Assembly: GCA_020247395.1 (NCBI GenBank)
Contig: JADCJC010000027.1
Span: 1 to 33,155 of the forward strand
From: Rhodocyclaceae bacterium
GTDB lineage: Bacteria; Pseudomonadota; Gammaproteobacteria; Burkholderiales; Usitatibacteraceae
Length of the DNA stretch: 33,155 nucleotides
Direction: 5' to 3'
The notes under the pieces were generated by a model that worked only from the letters and a program-made list of their open reading frames with translations, did no database searches and was not told the DNA's origin. The position numbers and the translations under genes were made by a program. Shown in pieces: positions 1-8,068 of this stretch (its first letter is position 1; every line of letters begins with the position of its first letter).

Positions 1-581
1 CTAAGACCGGCTTCAAGACCGAGGCTGACCTAAGAAAGTTTGCAAAAGCCAACCCCGGCAAACTCAACTTTGGCTCTGCTGGCAGCGGTGCATCCCACCA
101 CCTTGCCGGCGAGTTGTACAAACGTAACGCCGGAGTCGATATGGTGCATGTGCCATACAAGGGCATCGGCCCGATGATGACCGACTTGCTCGGTGGAACG
201 GTCGAGCTATCGTTTGACGGCTTGGCGTCATCCTCGGCACAAATCAAGGCGGGCAAGTTGACTCCACTTGCCGTTACATCAGCAACCCGCTCACCGCTAC
301 TGCCTGATGTTCCGACCATGATTGAGTTGGGCTACAAAGACTTCGTAATGACGACTTGGTATGCAGTTTGGGCCATCAAGGGCACACCGCAACCGATCGT
401 CGACCGCCTCTACAACGAGTCAATAAAGCTGCTGTCAGACCCGGAAATCAAAAAAGCCTGGGAAGCGGCTGGCGCAACGGCCGGCGGACAATCGTCTAAG
501 GAGTTTGCGGCCTTCATCTCCAGCGAAATCGCTAAGTGGGGCAAGGTCGTCAAGGATGCGAACATCAAAATTGACGGCTAG
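1..581 (+). CDS. Bug/TctC family periplasmic solute-binding protein (3' part)
   Basis: The reading frame is open from the window edge (first full codon at position 3) to the TAG stop, giving about 192 C-terminal residues of a protein that is normally about 320 residues long. The visible part contains KLNFGSAGSGASHHLAGELY and VPYKGIGPMMTDLLGG, both typical of the tripartite tricarboxylate transporter substrate-binding (TctC, Bug) family, then the LAVTSATRSPLLPDVPTM segment and the closing helices. These proteins capture small carboxylates or other organic acids in the periplasm, sometimes for TctAB permeases and often as orphans; the ligand cannot be read here. The signal peptide and start lie upstream of the window. 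A hairpin follows the stop. A TTG at 114 is an internal codon, not a start. Confidence 0.93.
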   Translation, partial: KTGFKTEADLRKFAKANPGKLNFGSAGSGASHHLAGELYKRNAGVDMVHVPYKGIGPMMTDLLGGTVELSFDGLASSSAQIKAGKLTPLAVTSATRSPLLPDVPTMIELGYKDFVMTTWYAVWAIKGTPQPIVDRLYNESIKLLSDPEIKKAWEAAGATAGGQSSKEFAAFISSEIAKWGKVVKDANIKIDG

Positions 582-600
582 TTGAGCCTCATCGCCAACC

Positions 601-630
601 AATAACGCCGACGACATAATCGGCGTTGTT
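601..630 (+). terminator. Probable terminator hairpin after the Bug gene
   Basis: AACGCCGA (604-611) pairs perfectly with TCGGCGTT (620-627) around an 8-nt loop. The flanking bases extend the stem with one mismatch and the 3' side ends GTTGTT. It starts 20 bp after the Bug stop codon. The U-tract is short, so termination strength is uncertain. Confidence 0.55.
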
Positions 631-805
631 AAGCGTCGTCTAGAAGACGCGCTTGAAAGATCGAAAGGCATTAAGGGCGAGCGTTTTCAAAGGCGTGTCT
701 GGTGCCAACACCAATGCCAACTGACGGAGCGCGAACAAATGCTGCCGCAAGCGGTGTCCGATAACCTCGCGCTGCTCGCGGCGCAGGAAAAGAATACGAG
801 AGGCG

Positions 806-941
806 CGATACATTCATAACTCAAATGCTTCCTACCCGTTGGCCACCTCGCAGGTGGCCTCACGCCTCATTTTGCCTCTAAGCCTCGCTTCACGCCGCCA
901 CATAGTCAACTTCGAAGCCTTGGCATGGAACCGCGCATTGC
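806..941 (+). repeat. Dispersed direct repeat, copy 1
   Basis: This stretch aligns without gaps to 9931-10066. By hand, about 115 of the first 130 positions agree, with the blocks GGCCTCACGC, CTCTAAGCCTCGCTTCACGC and TGGAACCGCG identical. A hairpin GGCCACC-TCGCA-GGTGGCC (841-859) is kept in both copies although the loop differs. In one frame both copies read AGGLTP...ASKPRFTP...LGMEPRIA, but copy 1 has a stop just upstream, so it is not an intact gene. The repeat family was not identified. Confidence 0.8.
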
Positions 942-1381
942 TAACATGCCGCAAAGCGCGGCAGCGCGTCCGCCTACTATGTTGAGAAGAACTGGCTCAG
1001 TACGCACTCTACTTGCGCCTCAACCCGCTACTAACCGACCCCGCAAACGGAATCGCCAAATCTAGTACCCGTTTCGCGCAGGCATTCACATTCACTTGCG
1101 AATCAAGAGGGTAGATTTTTCGCAAAACCACCCTAACTCCAAAACCGATTCGCCGCCAGCCAATAGTGGAAATGCCTCATGCGGCTTGGCAACAAATAAA
1201 ACCTGCAGAGACTCGTTGCTCACCTTGCCAAACGTCAACCTAAGTTATCGTTGAAGATAATGCGTTCAACGCGCGTGCCATATGGGCCGGTGTAGCGATG
1301 CGGGCGCTGTGGTTGAGTTAAGGGAGTAGCTCGGAGTTCCGCATTCGCGAGCATAACGGCCTTTGTTGGGTCGATTACTCT

Positions 1382-1415
1382 GAAAAACCCCGCCAACGGA
1401 GGCTGTTTGCAGCCT
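1382..1415 (-). terminator. Probable terminator of the glk-RpiR fusion gene
   Basis: Read on the minus strand, AGGCTG-CAAA-CAGCCT (1415-1400) is followed by the small palindrome CCGTTGGCGG and then GGTTTTT (T run at 1387-1383). It lies about 45 bp downstream of the fusion gene's stop codon. The stem plus T run is a reasonable Rho-independent terminator, though split into two short stems. Confidence 0.5.
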
Positions 1416-1460
1416 GCCTTTATACCCAAAAGCGAGCGCTGCTATTACCTTGTTCAACTC

Positions 1461-3293
1461 TCACCGCAGGTGGGAGATGCGCACTTTAGTCTGTGGCGAT
1501 TGCGGCACTGGCAATGGTGCGGGTTCAGCCGCAGAGAAAATTTCAGTCGGGATCGCATCAGCATTACTCGCATTCTCTCGCCCCACCGTGATGATATCGA
1601 CCATCAGCAATTGCAAAATGCGCGAGATCATCGAGACGTATTCGCCGTCGTTTTCATTGTGTTCCACTGCGAGCACAACGTCGCATACTTCAGCGAGGGG
1701 TGAACGCTGGTGCGTGATGCCAAGCACATACGCGCCGCGCGCGCGCGCGGCGCTAGCGAGCATGACTAATTCAGAAATCTTGCCGCTATTGGAAATCAAG
1801 ATAATGCCGTCTTGCGGCTGAATGAGGCCCGTGTAAGGTGCCATAAGCGCAGTATCGGTAACAGCTTGCGCATCGTAGCCAAGCCTAACAAAACGCGTTT
1901 CGGCATCGCGACAAGTCACGCCTGAATGGCCGATGCCGAAAAGTCGCAATCGCTTGGCCTGTCGAATCAGAATGGTTGCTTTGTTCAGCGCGTCGCCTTG
2001 TAGCTGCTGACGCATTTGTAGGACGGCGGAGGCGGTATTGTCGAGTACCTTGATTGCTAATTGCTGTGCGCTATCGCTACGCTTAACGGTGCTGTGGCGT
2101 ACGGGAATCGTACCAGTGAGAGCAGCGGCCAGTGCGCGTTTGAATTCCGGAATCCCGTCGTAGCCAAAGGCCCGACAAAACCGCATGATGGTGGGGTCCG
2201 ACACGCCCGCGCGCTTGGCGAGTACGCCAGTGGCGTTTTGCACGAAGGCATTCGGCTCGGCGAGTAAGTAAGTTGCGACTTGTTTTGCGGCGCTCGGCAG
2301 ATCGGGCATTCGTTCACGAATCTGCGCCAAGAGATCATTCGATGGCCGCATGCTCAACGCTTCATCGAGGATGGCTCGCACCCCGTAAAAAGCGGGGTTC
2401 TCCGCCGTGATGAGAAAAGTTGGAATGTCGCGCAGATAAGCCTCAAAGCGGCCTTTTGCCTCAAAGCGCGCGCGAAATGGCGAGTTTGCGATGCGCCACG
2501 CCAATCGCGGCACGATACCACCGCCTACATATACGCCACCAAGTGCGCCGTACGTAAGCGCGACGTTGCCCGCAAAGCCGCCGAGCATGCCTAAAAAAAC
2601 ATCGACCGTTTTGAGCGCGAACTCATCTCCCCCTGTTGCAGCGGCTTCAGTGATTTCGGCAGGCGTGATGTCAGACTCGACTCCCGCCAGCAATCGATAA
2701 ATTAGCGCAATACCCGCGCCGGAAAGCAATCGTTCCGCAGATACATGGCCAAATTTCGCCTCAGCCACAGCATAAACATCGCGCTCCACCGCATTCGTCG
2801 GCGCGAAACTCACGTGTCCGCCCTCGCTACCCAGCGCCACCCAGCGCTGATCCATCGGCAACAAGCCCGAAACGCCCAGTCCCGTACCCGGGCCAACCAA
2901 CCCTATCATCGCACGGCTTTTCGCTCGCCCCGAGCCGACTTGCACAAGCTGTGTCGGCTCCAATCGTGGAATCGCCATCGCTAGGGCGGTGAAGTCATTG
3001 ACCACCAGCAGGGTATCAAAGCCCAACACAAGACGAAGCTGCTCAATGGAAAACGACCAATGATGGTTAGTCATCTGCACAAAGTCACCATCGACGGGGT
3101 TCGCAATCGCAATCGCCGCATGGCGCACGTCCGCACCGCCGGTTTGATTGAGATACGCCAAAATCGCATCCTCAAAGCGCGCAAAATCCGCCACTGGCAG
3201 AGTCAAAGGCAGCACCTGCTCACCGGTTGCGCGGACACGCACAAAGCGCGCATTGGTGCCGCCGATATCGGCTAAGAGCGAAGTCGCGCGCAT
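1461..3293 (-). CDS. glk: Bifunctional glucokinase / RpiR-HexR type regulator
   Basis: This is a two-domain fusion of 610 residues. Residues 1-312 are a ROK-independent (E. coli Glk-type) glucokinase: phosphate-binding LADIGGTNAR at 7-16, the catalytic Asp100 in VVNDFTA, GPGTGLG at 134-140 and EGGH at 157-160. It would make glucose 6-phosphate from glucose and ATP in the cytoplasm. Residues 320-400 form an RpiR-type helix-turn-helix (NATGVLAKRAGVSDPTIMRF and following), and about 440-590 a SIS sugar-phosphate isomerase domain (FGIGHSGVTC, ISNSGKISE) that senses phosphosugars in this family. Such Glk-regulator fusions are known from Burkholderia and relatives. The gene is divergent from a TonB receptor, and three HexR-like palindromes lie between them, suggesting it represses both its own gene and the receptor. 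No clear Shine-Dalgarno precedes the ATG; the conserved N-terminus supports it. Confidence 0.95.
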   Translation of the reverse strand: MRATSLLADIGGTNARFVRVRATGEQVLPLTLPVADFARFEDAILAYLNQTGGADVRHAAIAIANPVDGDFVQMTNHHWSFSIEQLRLVLGFDTLLVVNDFTALAMAIPRLEPTQLVQVGSGRAKSRAMIGLVGPGTGLGVSGLLPMDQRWVALGSEGGHVSFAPTNAVERDVYAVAEAKFGHVSAERLLSGAGIALIYRLLAGVESDITPAEITEAAATGGDEFALKTVDVFLGMLGGFAGNVALTYGALGGVYVGGGIVPRLAWRIANSPFRARFEAKGRFEAYLRDIPTFLITAENPAFYGVRAILDEALSMRPSNDLLAQIRERMPDLPSAAKQVATYLLAEPNAFVQNATGVLAKRAGVSDPTIMRFCRAFGYDGIPEFKRALAAALTGTIPVRHSTVKRSDSAQQLAIKVLDNTASAVLQMRQQLQGDALNKATILIRQAKRLRLFGIGHSGVTCRDAETRFVRLGYDAQAVTDTALMAPYTGLIQPQDGIILISNSGKISELVMLASAARARGAYVLGITHQRSPLAEVCDVVLAVEHNENDGEYVSMISRILQLLMVDIITVGRENASNADAIPTEIFSAAEPAPLPVPQSPQTKVRISHLR

Positions 3294-3367
3294 GGCGGAG
3301 GGAATGTGTGGCGAAAGGTCTCAAGCGAAATAGACATTCAGGCGACGCGCTCAGTATGTTGGAAGCG

Positions 3368-3382
3368 TGTAATTCTATTACA
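3368..3382. promoter_or_regulatory. HexR-like operator O1
   Basis: TGTAATTCTATTACA is a perfect 6-bp dyad with a 3-bp spacer. It matches the published gammaproteobacterial HexR consensus TGTARTWWWAYTACA at 14 of 15 positions. It lies just downstream of the predicted -10 box of the glk fusion gene on the minus strand, a position suited to repression. That the fused RpiR regulator binds here is inference. Confidence 0.7.
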
Positions 3383-3387
3383 TTTCA

Positions 3388-3416
3388 ACAATAGCGAAAT
3401 CGTTTCTGTAATGCAA
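3388..3416 (-). promoter_or_regulatory. Candidate promoter of the glk-RpiR gene
   Basis: On the minus strand, TTGCAT (3416-3411) and TATTGT (3393-3388) are separated by 17 bp. Operator O2 overlaps the -35 box and O1 lies immediately downstream, so a regulator bound to both would block it. Read by eye only; the hexamers are imperfect. Confidence 0.4.
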
Positions 3417-3421
3417 TTACA
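3407..3421. promoter_or_regulatory. HexR-like operator O2
   Basis: TGTAATGCAATTACA has the same perfect TGTAAT/ATTACA arms as O1, with centre-to-centre spacing of 39 bp. It overlaps the predicted -35 box of the glk fusion promoter. Confidence 0.7.
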
Positions 3422-3532
3422 GCTTTGTCGCCGCACCAGTTTGGTAAAAAGGCCACATCGGCACGCATTTCGCTGCGGTGCAGCAACAAAAATGACTATT
3501 TTGGCAAAAATACATCAGCGCCATAACAATAC

Positions 3533-3561
3533 TTGCGTCAAGATTGTAAATCAATTACATT
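3533..3561 (+). promoter_or_regulatory. Candidate promoter of the TonB receptor gene
   Basis: TTGCGT (3533-3538) and TACATT (3556-3561) are 17 bp apart, about 75 bp before the start codon. Operator O3 fills most of the spacer and overlaps the -10 box, so regulator binding would exclude RNA polymerase. The hexamers are only partial matches. Confidence 0.35.
3545..3559. promoter_or_regulatory. HexR-like operator O3
   Basis: TGTAAATCAATTACA repeats the O1/O2 motif with one base changed in the left arm. Its centre is 138 bp from O2, next to the receptor gene, so the divergent region has a pair of sites on the glk side and a single site on the receptor side. Confidence 0.65.
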
Positions 3562-3634
3562 TTGTGATTGTTAGATTCGCCGCTAAACCACAACAATAGT
3601 GCGTCAATTAAGTGCGTCCCCGCCCGGAGAACCA

Positions 3635-5848
3635 ATGAACACCAATACCTCAGTTTCGCGTACTTGCCAAACCAAAACTTTAACCCTCGCCGTGCTTGCG
3701 GCCATCGCCGGCAGCACCGCGCTGAGCGTGAGCGCACAAACCACGCCAACAGGCGCAGCCCCCAGTGCAGATAAAAAGCCGCAGATTGAAACTATTACGG
3801 TGACGGCGCAAAAGCGCAAAGAAGACGCACAAAAAACACCACTTGCCGTCACCAGCGTGAGCGGCGAGGAGATCGCCGAGCAAGGTGTACGTAATGCGCG
3901 CGACTTGAACGGTCTCGTCCCAAACGTGGTGATTAACACCAATGCAACCGCAACAGAGTTCACCATCCGCGGCATCACCAGCACCAACAACACCGAAATT
4001 GGCAACCCTGCGGTGGGCTTCCACTTGGACGGCGTTTATCTGGCGCGGCCACAGTCAGCGGGCTTGGCTTTTTTTGACGTTGAGCGAGTCGAAGTCTTGC
4101 GCGGCCCGCAAGGCACTTTGTGGGGCCGCAATGTGACGGCAGGTGCAATTAACGTCATCACTAATAAGCCGAAGGATAAACTGGAAGGCTCAGCGATGCT
4201 TGAAGTCGGCAACTATGATTCGCGGCGCTCCGAATTCATGATTAATGCGCCGGTCAATGACGTGTTTGCGATTCGCGCCGCACTCGCAACCGAAAAGCGC
4301 GATGGCTACTTAATCTCGCAAAACCCTGCTGTAGGCGCGACCAAAAATGCCGACGATGCTGATACAACCGCCGCGCGCCTACACGCCTTGATTGAACCGA
4401 ACAAAAATTTCTCCATATTGCTCACCGCCGACACGATGCGCGCGCGCGGTGTCGGCTACGGTACAGTTGCGTTGCCGCTGGCCAGTACCAGCGGCAACGC
4501 GGGTCGTACTACGACACCTTCGTTGCAACCTCGCTTGGCGAACAACGAAGACGGCTATAGCGCCGAAGTCAATTGGTCATTCGGCCCGGCCGTATTGACC
4601 TACTTGGGTTCCAAGCGCACAGGATCTCGAGATGAGGTCAATTTCTCCGCCCCCAATACGGCACGTACTGCGTATCGGGGCAGCCCAGAGCAGACTTCAC
4701 ACGAATTGCGTCTGGCCTCGGCGAACAACAAAACACTAAATTGGGTAGTTGGCGCGTATACGATTAAAGAGTCTGATGACATATCGCTGACCGCCGAGAA
4801 CATCAACGCTCTTGCTGGTGTTCCGGCAACTTTGCGTGTTTCGCTGTCATTCTTGCAACCTCAGGTTTCGCAAAAAGCCAACGCCGTATTTGGACAAGCG
4901 ACTTTTGCCGCTACCGATAGCTTAAAGTTCACTGCGGGCTTGCGTTCAACACGCGATGAATTGAGCAGGGTGGGGCGCAATCTGACTACCATCACCCTAC
5001 CCAACGGCACACCGGTCGCCCCCACCACAACGGCCCCCAACAACGCTTCCGTTTCCTCATCTAAAGTCAACTGGCGTGTTGCCGCAGACTACAGCATGGA
5101 TAAAGACACCCTGCTGTACGGCTCCGTCGCAACAGGCTACAAGGCGGGCGGCTTTTTTGATGGCGTGCGTTCAGCAAATTTCGACAACACCTTTAAACCA
5201 GAAAACGTCACTACCTATGAAGCCGGCCTGAAAATGCGTGCCCTTGACGGGACACTGCGCACTAACATCGCCGTATTCCGCAGCGACTTCAAAGATCTGC
5301 AGGTCTCATATCGTGGTCCTTCGCCTAGCGGTATCGCTGGCTCATTCATCACGCTCACGCAAAACGCCGCCGAAGCCACCATTAATGGCGCTGAAATTGA
5401 AAGCCGCTGGCTGTCTGCGATTGGCCGATTTGATCTCTCGCTGGCATTCCTAGATGCTAAGTACGACAGCTTCGATCCGCCAAACGCGAACCCGCGCGTC
5501 AACAATACCGGCAACACGCTCATCAAGTCGCCAAAGACAAGCGGCAATTTGGCTTACCAATACAACTGGCCATTCGCGGGCGGTGATTTGAATGCGCGCA
5601 TCTCCATGTTCTTCACGGAAAAATACTACTTGCAGCCAACCAACATCGCGCTCACTACGCAGCCAGCCTACCAGCGTACCGATGTGAGCTTGACTTACAT
5701 CGCCAACAAAGAAGCGTGGTACGTGCAAGCCTACGGCAAGAATCTTGAAAACAAAAACGTCATTGCAGGTATTGGTGGTTTAGCCGCACCAAATGCGTTC
5801 TTGGCCCCACCACGGACTTATGGCGTACGGGTTGGATTTAAGTTTTAA
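3635..5848 (+). CDS. TonB-dependent outer-membrane receptor, probable sugar uptake
   Basis: The 737-residue product starts at the ATG at 3635, which has GGAG six bases upstream and gives a signal peptide cleaved after SVSA (residue 34); a GTG 36 bp upstream is less likely. After the signal come a TonB box (ETITVTA, about 52-58), a plug with FTIRGI, VEVLRGPQGTLWGRNVTAGAINVIT, and a beta-barrel ending in ...GVRVGFKF with a terminal Phe. There is no N-terminal STN domain, so it is not a FecA-type transducer. The sequence resembles the large, loosely defined receptor group often linked to oligosaccharide loci. Its position next to a GPH symporter, a GH3 glycosidase and a glucokinase-regulator suggests it imports a glucoside across the outer membrane; an iron-chelate substrate cannot be ruled out from sequence alone. 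Confidence 0.92.
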   Translation: MNTNTSVSRTCQTKTLTLAVLAAIAGSTALSVSAQTTPTGAAPSADKKPQIETITVTAQKRKEDAQKTPLAVTSVSGEEIAEQGVRNARDLNGLVPNVVINTNATATEFTIRGITSTNNTEIGNPAVGFHLDGVYLARPQSAGLAFFDVERVEVLRGPQGTLWGRNVTAGAINVITNKPKDKLEGSAMLEVGNYDSRRSEFMINAPVNDVFAIRAALATEKRDGYLISQNPAVGATKNADDADTTAARLHALIEPNKNFSILLTADTMRARGVGYGTVALPLASTSGNAGRTTTPSLQPRLANNEDGYSAEVNWSFGPAVLTYLGSKRTGSRDEVNFSAPNTARTAYRGSPEQTSHELRLASANNKTLNWVVGAYTIKESDDISLTAENINALAGVPATLRVSLSFLQPQVSQKANAVFGQATFAATDSLKFTAGLRSTRDELSRVGRNLTTITLPNGTPVAPTTTAPNNASVSSSKVNWRVAADYSMDKDTLLYGSVATGYKAGGFFDGVRSANFDNTFKPENVTTYEAGLKMRALDGTLRTNIAVFRSDFKDLQVSYRGPSPSGIAGSFITLTQNAAEATINGAEIESRWLSAIGRFDLSLAFLDAKYDSFDPPNANPRVNNTGNTLIKSPKTSGNLAYQYNWPFAGGDLNARISMFFTEKYYLQPTNIALTTQPAYQRTDVSLTYIANKEAWYVQAYGKNLENKNVIAGIGGLAAPNAFLAPPRTYGVRVGFKF

Positions 5849-6256
5849 GCGATTAAGGCAGGCAGGTGCGAGGTAGGTCTTTGATGTTGTGTCGCCGCAT
5901 GGAGTTTGTTCATCAGCATCCGCAGTCCGACGCAAATCGGCTGGCGCTCAAAGCGCTTGCGCACCTTTGCTAACACCATGCCTGAGCAAGATGCTGGTGA
6001 TTTTGCAGCGCATCGCGCGGCAATGGCAGTGCTTGGCGCGCGCTCTAAATAGCGGAGAGCGTCGCTTCACGGGCTTTTCATTGATGGTCGAATCGACGTT
6101 CTCGCAGGCCAATCGCTCTCACCCATCGCATCTGCTCGTGAAGCCGCTGCGATATTGTTTTTGCATGGCGACGCTGACACGGCGGGCAGCGCTGAAACAC
6201 AGCGTACGAGGCGCCACGCGCGGGGCATTCGATTCCGCGCGTCGGTGGCTTGCAAT
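5849..6256 (+). other. Long spacer between receptor and symporter genes
   Basis: About 400 bp separate two genes of a presumed operon. A 123-codon frame (5889-6260) and other open stretches exist, but none has a ribosome binding site or a recognised motif. The stretch from 6053 is open in frame with the symporter but contains no conserved symporter sequence. I cannot tell whether this is a leader, a decayed gene or simple spacer. Confidence 0.4.
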
Positions 6257-7684
6257 ATGAATACCGCCTCAAACGCCATATTGAACGCAACCACCGCCGT
6301 GACCTGTGCCCTGCCGACCAAGTTGACGTTGTGGCAAAAGATTGCCTATGGTGTCGGCGACTTTGGCGGCAATCTGTTTTGGACGACCACCAATCTTTAC
6401 CTGCTTTATTACTACACCGATGTACTGAAGATAAATCCAGCCATTGCCGGTGCCATCTATATGGTAAGTATGTTATGGGATGCCATCACCGACCCCATCA
6501 TGGGCGTGATTGCCAGTCGCACGCGCTCACGCTGGGGTCGCTATCGACCCTATCTATTTTTTGCGGCCATTCCCACAGGATTTAGCTATTTGCTACTGTT
6601 CTATCCGTTGACTCCGGGAACAGCTTCAGCGGTGTGGTTTGCGTTGCTGTTTCACATGCTGTTTCGCACCAGCTTCACAGTGCTGGGCATTCCCTACGGC
6701 TCGCTAATGGCAACACTCACCACCGATTCGCGCGAGCGCTCTGAACTCGCCGCGGCACGGATGGTGTTTGCGACTGTTGGGGCATTATTTGTCGCTGCTC
6801 TAACGCTACCGCTCGTGGCAAAGGCAGGTGGCAATGACCGGCAGTATGGTTTCCTCGTCGTCGCGGCGGGTTATGCAATTGTCGGCTCCGGGCTCTTCGT
6901 GGTGACGGCGGTGTTCACGCGCGAGCGCGTCGCCGACCCACACGAGGTGCTATTCAAGCGGCGCGATGCGTGGCGGCTTCTGATGCGCAATTACGCGTTT
7001 CAGCGTTTAGCCCTTGCGATCATTTTGTTTTCCATTGGCTCGACCATCGCCACTAAAACCCTGGTTTACGTTTTCAAGTACAACTACGATGCGCCAGATA
7101 AGGTCAGCGCTGGGCTCGGTATGTATATCTTGATGGTGTCGGTGTTCACCCTAGTATGGATGTGGGCGGGTAAACGATTCTCCAAGCGTCAGGCATGGAT
7201 GGTGGGGGCCAGTATCAACATCGTTGCGTGGGCGGCGATTTGGTTAATTGCGCCGAGCACCACGGCGGGCTTGATTGCACTACTGGCGCTCGCTGGCATA
7301 GGCGCAGCAGCAATCCCGGTGACATTCTGGTCGATGATTCCAGACACCGTCGAATACAGCCAGCTGACAACCGGTATTCGTGCCGAAGGATTTTGGTTTG
7401 GCATGGTCGCACTCTCCCAAAAGATTGCGCTCGGTGTTGGCGTGGGATTAGTTGGCGTAAGCCTCGACTGGGCGAGCTACGTTGCTGAGGGTGTGCAATC
7501 TGCCGCCACGCTGAAATCCATGCAACTTATCATGACCATGCCCCCAATCGCGTTGGGCATCCTGAGCGTAATTGTCATCGCAAAGTATCCGATCAATCAC
7601 CAGTATCACGCACGTTTGGTGGACCTCATCGCTCGGCGACGCGCAACCAGACTGGCGCGCGAAGCCAACGCGACACTTAAGTAG
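6257..7684 (+). CDS. GPH-family sugar:cation symporter
   Basis: The 475-residue product is an MFS-type carrier of the glycoside-pentoside-hexuronide family (MelB, XynP, UidB relatives). The N-terminus carries the family signature: KIAYGVGDFGGNLFW, then YYYTDVLKI and WDAITDPIMG, where Asp residues in the first helices bind the coupling cation in MelB. About twelve hydrophobic segments follow, and the loop RTRSRWGRYRPYL matches the conserved cytoplasmic loop between helices 2 and 3. The ATG at 6257 was chosen because the family-specific sequence starts about 30 residues after it; an upstream TTG (6155) only adds low-complexity sequence. It would carry a glycoside from periplasm to cytoplasm with Na+ or H+, feeding the intracellular GH3 enzyme. 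Substrate is inferred from neighbours. Confidence 0.92.
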   Translation: MNTASNAILNATTAVTCALPTKLTLWQKIAYGVGDFGGNLFWTTTNLYLLYYYTDVLKINPAIAGAIYMVSMLWDAITDPIMGVIASRTRSRWGRYRPYLFFAAIPTGFSYLLLFYPLTPGTASAVWFALLFHMLFRTSFTVLGIPYGSLMATLTTDSRERSELAAARMVFATVGALFVAALTLPLVAKAGGNDRQYGFLVVAAGYAIVGSGLFVVTAVFTRERVADPHEVLFKRRDAWRLLMRNYAFQRLALAIILFSIGSTIATKTLVYVFKYNYDAPDKVSAGLGMYILMVSVFTLVWMWAGKRFSKRQAWMVGASINIVAWAAIWLIAPSTTAGLIALLALAGIGAAAIPVTFWSMIPDTVEYSQLTTGIRAEGFWFGMVALSQKIALGVGVGLVGVSLDWASYVAEGVQSAATLKSMQLIMTMPPIALGILSVIVIAKYPINHQYHARLVDLIARRRATRLAREANATLK

Positions 7685-8068
7685 GGGCATATTCTTATGC
7701 GCAGTGTGACCAGCAGCAACCTAGGCGCTAGCCGGCAGCCTAAAATCAAACGGAAACGCTACTTCATAATTCGAGGTTGTGCGCTGCCGACAATCGGTCA
7801 GCTAGCAGAGCGGGAATTGTTGATTCAATTCGCGGACCGGACCGCCTGCCCCTGCCGCATTCCGGCATACATCATCAGCGATGCACTGCTGTTGCAGCCT
7901 GGAGCGAAGCCGGTTGCAGGGGCCATTAAAGCGGAAGAGCATATGTCACAGGCATTCAAACTCCGCACCCGCCGCAGATTCGCGCGACACTAAAACGGGC
8001 AACGTGCTGGGTTGTAGTTTCACGCATCCCAGCCGTTGTACAGGCCTAACCCACACATTCAGACAACT
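7685..8068 (+). other. Spacer between symporter and GH3 genes
   Basis: About 380 bp with no supported gene. A 98-codon plus-strand frame (7697-7993) has no recognised domain and no clear ribosome binding site. No terminator with a T run and no copy of the HexR-like palindrome was seen, so read-through from the symporter gene is possible. Confidence 0.4.

Larger units (their letters stand above)
582..1460. other. Gene-free region between the Bug gene and the sugar locus
   Basis: About 880 bp with no convincing gene. It holds the Bug terminator hairpin, copy 1 of the dispersed repeat (806-941) and a minus-strand terminator-like structure for the glk fusion (1382-1415). Two short minus-strand reading frames overlap at 1235-1457; they lack ribosome binding sites and recognisable motifs, so I do not call them. 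Confidence 0.6.

Noticed and set aside
1235-1457. Two overlapping short minus-strand frames downstream of the glk fusion
   Set aside because: They lie over the predicted terminator, lack ribosome binding sites and show no known motif.
5889-6260. 123-codon plus-strand frame before the symporter gene
   Set aside because: Composition is low-complexity (Ser, Arg, Ala, Cys), there is no ribosome binding site, and it overlaps the symporter start in another frame.
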